A stretch of DNA of 64,000 nt, taken from assembly GCA_937912115.1 (NCBI GenBank), contig CALDOI010000191.1, positions 1 to 64,000 on the forward strand, in the 5' to 3' direction. The notes below the pieces were generated by a model. It saw only the letters and a program-made list of their open reading frames with translations, was not told the DNA's origin and did no database searches. The stretch comes from an uncultured Bacteroidota bacterium (lineage in GTDB: Bacteria; Bacteroidota; Bacteroidia; Bacteroidales; F082). Below are positions 60,701 to 64,000 of the stretch, piece after piece; within the stretch, counting starts at the first letter, position 1, and every line of letters begins with the position of its first letter. Position numbers and translations under genes: made by a program.

Positions 60701-62127
60701 TTTCCTTCCACACCTTGCAATGATAGTATTGGGATGAAAACAATGAGAATGATAATTTGTCCGAAAACGGCTGAATTCATCATCTTTGATGCACCGTTAA
60801 AGGTGATATTATCTATTAGTGTTTGTTTCTTAGCTCCTGGTAAACTATTAATTTCTAATTTTTTAGAGGTAATTCTGATGGCAATAAATTCTACAATAAT
60901 AACTGCACCATCTATTATAATACCAAAATCGAGTGCTCCTAAACTCATAAGGTTTGCATCAATTCCGAAAATGTACATCATCGAAAGAGTAAAAAGTAAC
61001 GAAAGTGGTATCATTGAGGCAATTACCAAGGCTGAACGTACGTTACCTAATAATAAAAAAACCACGATGATTACAATTATGCATCCTAGTAATAGGTTTT
61101 CAACAATTGTAAAAGAAGTCTTTGAAATAAGTTCACTACGTTCGAGAATGGGATTGATAAATATCCCCTCAGGAAGTGTTTTTTGAACCTCTGCAACGCG
61201 CTCCTTTACTTCTTTAATTACCTGTTTGGAATTTGCATTTTTAAGCATCATTATTTGACCAAGAACTTTCTCACCTTCTCCATTGGCAGTTATTGCTCCA
61301 AATCTATTGGCATATCCAAAATGTACTTTTGCAAGATTTTTTACTAATATAGGTATTCCACTTTCATTCTTAACAACAATGTTCTCAATATCCGATAGCG
61401 ATTTAACAAGTCCATCACCACGGATGAAATAACTCTGATTGGATTTTTCAATATATGCACCACCAGATATACTGTTATTCGACTCTAAGGCATCAAATAC
61501 TTCCATCATGGTAACATTTAAGCTTCGCATCAATTGAGGGTCGATAGCTATTTCATATTGTTTTAAGTAGCCACCCCAACTGTTTACTTCAACAACACCT
61601 TTTATTCCTGAGAGATTTCGTTTTACAATCCAGTCCTGAATTGTTCGTAGTTCCATGGGTGTATATTTATCTTCATAACCAGGCTTAACATCAATTATAT
61701 ATTGATATATTTCACCTAAACCAGTTGTAATTGGACCCATCTCCGGAGTGCCAAATCCCTCAGGTATATTCGCTGAGGCTGTTTTAATCTTTTCAGCAAT
61801 AAGCTGACGCGGCAAATATGTGCCGATGTTTTCTTCAAATACAATTGTAACAACCGATAAGCCAAATTTAGATATTGACCTAATTTCAACAACACTTGGT
61901 AAGTTAGCCATTTCAAGTTCAATTGGTGTTGTAATAAACCGCTCAATCTCCTGAGTTGAAAGGTTTCCGGAAGTAGTAATAACCTGAACCTGATTATTAG
62001 TTATGTCGGGAACAGCTCCAATTGGAATTTTTAGTATTGCATATATTCCAAACGCAGCAATGGTAAAAGTAAATAGGATTGAAATTAGTTTGTTTTTAAG
62101 GCTATAGTCAATAATTTTTTCTAACAT
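57784..62127 (-). pseudogene. CusA/CzcA-family RND transporter fused to a TolC-like domain, interrupted by an in-frame TAA at 58111-58113 (intact part 58111-62127)
   Basis: RND motifs (KIPIGAVPDITNNQVQV, GALDFGIIIDGAVIIVE, GIAVLNGIVLIEHL), then an OMF domain; after the TAA the same frame reads KAKIKANKIAINVRENLETYYLSKAQGKFAELSSELTKYNESIAYYNISGTELSKEIIRSSQRSFELGEIDFFEYVLSVENALSLTLDYLENVSNYNQIALEINYLTK*. Confidence 0.85.
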
Positions 62128-62295
62128 TAAATGAGCTTTTTAAATGAAGTTACTGATGCTTGTAAAAAGAATTCAGTAATTTATGATAAAATTAATAAAA
62201 CTCAGACGAAAACATCTAGGCAATCTATATATTTTATTACTTTTCTCTGTTATTTAGAGAAGTTTATGAATAGGCCAAAATCAATTTGTAATTAT

Positions 62296-63306
62296 TTAGA
62301 GGGTAAATATTGTACCTCCCCATGAAAAGCCAACCCCAAATCCGGCTAGTAGTATGGTGTCGCCATTTTTTATAATGCCTTTTTCCAAAGAATTGTGTAA
62401 GGCAATTGGTATTGTTGACGAAACTGTGTTCCCGGTATTGGCAATCTCAATTATAAGTTTTTCATTGGGTATTTTTAGCTTTTTACCAAGGGTTTCAAGT
62501 ATAATTTGGTTGGCCTGATGGAATATGAAATAATCGATATCCTCAAATCTTAAATTACTTTTTCTAAGAAGCTTAGAAACTAATTCAGGAGCTTTTGTTA
62601 CTGAGAAATTAAAAACTTCGGAGCCATCCATATAGAAATTTGCATCATTTCTGGCATTGCCATAATTATCAACTCTATCAGTCTCAGCATATTTAGGAAG
62701 TGGAAAACGTTCACGACCATTTTTAATAATTATTCTATCGTATTTGCTGCCATCGGTACCGAAAGTAAAACCACCGGAGATACTATCTGAATTGCGTTTT
62801 GTTATTATGGAAGCTGTTGCAGCATCTCCAAAAATTGCTCTATTGCTACTATCTTTGGCATGAATGGTTTTTGAAATAGCTTCGGAAGTTATTAGTAGTA
62901 TATTTTTAGCATTGCCAGCTGATATCAAGCTATCTGCCATGCTTAATCCATAAATATATCCAGTACATCCCTGATTGAAATCAAAGGCACCACAATCTGA
63001 AGGAAGCCCAAGTTGGTTATGTATTATGCAAGCAGATGCCGGAGTAATATAGTCGCCACCTGCTGAGCAAAAAATAATATAATCTATGTCCTCTTTTTTT
63101 GTACTGCTAGTACTAAATAATTTTTCAGCAGCTCGTATTGCCATATCAACCGAAGTTTCATTTTCGGCACAAATATGACGTTGATATACACCGGTCAGAC
63201 GTGTTAATTCCTTAAGCTTTAACTTGGGAAACTCATCCAGAAGTGAATGGTTAGTAATCACTTTGTCAGGATAATAGCAGCTAATGTCTTTGATATGGTT
63301 TTCCAT
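62296..63306 (-). CDS. fabH: 3-oxoacyl-ACP synthase III family protein
   Basis: FDFNQGCTGYIYGLSMADSLI (active Cys), FIFHQANQIILETL, NTGNTVSSTIPIAL. Confidence 0.88.
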   Translation of the reverse strand: MENHIKDISCYYPDKVITNHSLLDEFPKLKLKELTRLTGVYQRHICAENETSVDMAIRAAEKLFSTSSTKKEDIDYIIFCSAGGDYITPASACIIHNQLGLPSDCGAFDFNQGCTGYIYGLSMADSLISAGNAKNILLITSEAISKTIHAKDSSNRAIFGDAATASIITKRNSDSISGGFTFGTDGSKYDRIIIKNGRERFPLPKYAETDRVDNYGNARNDANFYMDGSEVFNFSVTKAPELVSKLLRKSNLRFEDIDYFIFHQANQIILETLGKKLKIPNEKLIIEIANTGNTVSSTIPIALHNSLEKGIIKNGDTILLAGFGVGFSWGGTIFTL

Positions 63307-63310
63307 TGAA

Positions 63311-64000
63311 TTATTGCTTTTTATTCTGAGCTTTTTTCTCCGTATCTTCTGTTTTCTTCATGTAATAATCGTATTTGTTTTTGTCACCTTTGGATGCGTA
63401 ATAGCTACTTAGAAGTTTACCTATTGCAGATTTACTGCCAAGCTCAAAAGCCTGGCTAAAATATTCCACAGCAGCAATTGTATCATTTGCATTTATGGCG
63501 TAATTGCCAAGATTAATAAATGGCATGTCACTAAGTGGGTAGGTTTCAATTATTTTTTTATTTTGTTGAATTGCTTCAACAGGTTGTTGGTTTAAATAGT
63601 ATGCGTTTGCCAACCGCGACATGCTAACTAATTCGCCTCCATCAACATCCACAGCTTTTTGGAAATATATTATTGATGAATCATATTTTTGTTGAAGATC
63701 GTACGTGTTTGCAAGATTAAAATAAGCACTCCCATATTCGGGGTTATATAACAGTGCCTGATTGAAATAACCAATGGCAGCAGCAAAATATTTTTGAGCG
63801 TTGATCTTCTCTAATTCAGCTTCTTCGGGCTTGTTGAATTTAATATGACTTTGTACTCTCAGATTTGCCTGATTACCATGTATTTTAGAATAAATAATTC
63901 CTAAATTATTCCGTGCAGAATAATGTGTAGAATCGAGTTCCAGAGCCCGCTTATAATGTTTTTCAGCTTTGTCAATAATGCCGACAATAAACTTATATGG
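63311..64000 (-). CDS. TPR-repeat protein, N-terminus beyond window
   Basis: Frame remains open past the track start (GTG at 63652) upstream with TPR units (AIGYFNQALLYNPEYGSAYFNLANTYDLQQKYDSSIIYFQKAVDVDGG). Confidence 0.78.
   Translation of the reverse strand, partial: PYKFIVGIIDKAEKHYKRALELDSTHYSARNNLGIIYSKIHGNQANLRVQSHIKFNKPEEAELEKINAQKYFAAAIGYFNQALLYNPEYGSAYFNLANTYDLQQKYDSSIIYFQKAVDVDGGELVSMSRLANAYYLNQQPVEAIQQNKKIIETYPLSDMPFINLGNYAINANDTIAAVEYFSQAFELGSKSAIGKLLSSYYASKGDKNKYDYYMKKTEDTEKKAQNKKQ

Noticed and set aside
59159-61186. Several long plus-strand ORFs inside the RND gene (59159-59512, 59546-59902, 59969-60301, 60734-61186)
   Set aside because: Antisense to an unmistakable RND transporter; no family-like sequence.
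1-64000. CRISPR array, tRNA/rRNA genes, intact transposase or prophage
   Set aside because: No regularly spaced identical repeats, no recognisable RNA gene cloverleaf or rRNA sequence, and no transposase-like ORF seen by eye; small RNA genes cannot be fully excluded without software.

Overview
This is a 64 kb Bacteroidota-type chromosomal window, AT-rich, with TAnnTTTG-type promoters, the Bat aerotolerance operon, a PorX-type regulator and DUF4252/sigma modules. Most of it is ordinary housekeeping sequence: kbl, acpS, phoH, purC, batABCDE/moxR, ald, tsaE, porX, exbB/exbD/tonB, a TonB-dependent receptor, two DEAD-box helicases, an ABC-F ATPase, peptidases, folE, fabD, cinA, nucleoside phosphorylase, an RND efflux operon and fabH. 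Less ordinary items are: (1) an S9-type prolyl oligopeptidase pseudogene with several lesions; (2) an RND-TolC fusion gene interrupted by one in-frame TAA, after which 108 in-frame sense codons still read as the TolC C-terminus; (3) a compact Type II restriction-modification island whose R and M genes overlap tail to tail by 40 bp; (4) a structured intergenic element at about 42141-42298, probably an ncRNA; (5) an orphan membrane protein with an HRMFDGGHD motif; (6) a set of short intergenic arrays with a strict 7- or 8-nt period but different unit sequences, several in inverted pairs and two supplying the stop codon of the neighbouring gene. I saw no rRNA, tRNA, CRISPR array or intact transposase. 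Everything was read by eye, with no database searches.
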